From Alphaproteobacteria bacterium (GTDB lineage: Bacteria; Pseudomonadota; Alphaproteobacteria; UBA828), in the NCBI GenBank assembly GCA_029937205.1, contig JAPYQV010000111.1:1-7744 (forward strand): a DNA stretch of 7,744 bases. The letters are read 5' to 3'. The notes below the pieces were generated by a model, which saw nothing but the letters and a program-made list of their open reading frames with translations, was not told the DNA's origin and did no database searches. Made by a program: the position numbers and the translations under genes. Position 1 is the stretch's first letter, and each line of letters opens with the position of its first letter. Below are positions 7,489 to 7,744 of this stretch, in pieces.

Positions 7489-7700
7489 AGGGTCTCGTCC
7501 CCGTCGCGCTCGACCGGCCGAAATATCACCGCCGGCTCAACATCCTTGATCGGCAGCTCACGCAAGGATTCGATCATCTGCATGATGTTCTCGAATATCT
7601 CGGCGTGGGCGGCAGCCTTCTCGTCGCTGACCGGCTGTCCGGCAAGCTCGGCGGCGACGGATTGCAAGGTTTGCGGAGTTATCGGGCTTCTTGTGGTCAT
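7485..7700 (-). CDS. Small GatC/AtzG-like amidase partner protein
   Basis: This 71-residue protein precedes the amidase and overlaps it by four bases (ATGA, 7488-7485). Its sequence suggests two helices (about 9-18 and 26-47) followed by an extended tail. The segment FENIMQMIESLRELPIKDVEPA (36-57) resembles the GatC pattern of a helix with an L-x-x-L core leading into a (G/D)VEP turn. GatC wraps around GatA and stabilises it; AtzG does the same for the hydrolase AtzE without any GatB. The acidic C-terminal LREDE-type tail of true GatC is replaced here by FRPVERDGDETL, so a tRNA amidotransferase role is doubtful. The start ATG at 7700 is supported by AGGAACAGGTGAG just upstream. The GatC-like call rests on short-range pattern, length and position; a small unrelated helical protein is the alternative. 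It appears to be the first gene of the operon within the window. Confidence 0.78.
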   Translation of the reverse strand: MTTRSPITPQTLQSVAAELAGQPVSDEKAAAHAEIFENIMQMIESLRELPIKDVEPAVIFRPVERDGDETL

Positions 7701-7702
7701 CT

Positions 7703-7715
7703 CTCACCTGTTCCT
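7703..7715 (-). promoter_or_regulatory. Ribosome binding region of the GatC-like gene
   Basis: On the minus strand the bases before the ATG at 7700 read AGGAACAGGTGAG (7715-7703), holding two purine-rich AGG cores. The nearer (7709-7707) is six bases from the start and the farther (7715-7712) eleven. Either could serve; together they support this ATG as the true start. The remaining bases to the window edge (7716-7744) show no convincing promoter. Confidence 0.6.
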
Positions 7716-7744
7716 ACGCTGTCTCTGAAAGCACACTTTAACCC

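Noticed and set aside
6082..7700. Calling the amidase and small protein gatA and gatC of the tRNA amidotransferase
   Set aside because: There is no gatB beside them, the small protein lacks the usual GatC C-terminal tail, and the pair sits in a metabolic operon. The symbols would imply a role the sequence does not support.

Overview
The window (about 60% G+C by eye, dense genes, short gaps) looks like chromosomal sequence from an alphaproteobacterium. This rests on codon and base use and on the pyruvate carboxylase: counted from its chosen start, its catalytic residues lie one position from the published Rhizobium etli numbering. The genus cannot be told. I see no tRNA, rRNA, CRISPR array, insertion sequence, integrase or other sign of recent transfer, and no broken gene.

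Left part, plus strand (1-1694): the C-terminal half of a molybdenum hydroxylase large subunit (xanthine dehydrogenase / CoxL family), cut by the window edge, is followed after 15 bases by a 178-residue VOC (glyoxalase / methylmalonyl-CoA epimerase fold) protein with its own good ribosome binding site. They look co-transcribed. A short A+T-rich convergent gap (1695-1813) holds a weak terminator-like hairpin for this unit.

Right part, minus strand (7700 down to 1814): four genes packed as one operon, in transcription order. They are a 71-residue GatC-like protein; an amidase-signature hydrolase overlapping it by 4 bases (ATGA); a complete single-chain pyruvate carboxylase of 1155 residues starting 11 bases after the amidase; and an ECHDC3-like crotonase-fold protein starting 12 bases after the carboxylase. 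The promoter must lie upstream of, or within, the last 44 bases of the window.

How they may work together: pyruvate carboxylase gives a firm anaplerotic function (pyruvate to oxaloacetate). The GatC-like/amidase pair without GatB is unlikely to be the tRNA amidotransferase and resembles the AtzG/AtzE type of two-protein amidase, which would release an acid and ammonia from an unknown amide. The crotonase has lost both catalytic glutamates of true enoyl-CoA hydratases, so its reaction is open. The most notable points are this unusual four-gene operon, the GatB-less amidase pair and the non-canonical crotonase. I did not find a clearly new defence or mobile system.
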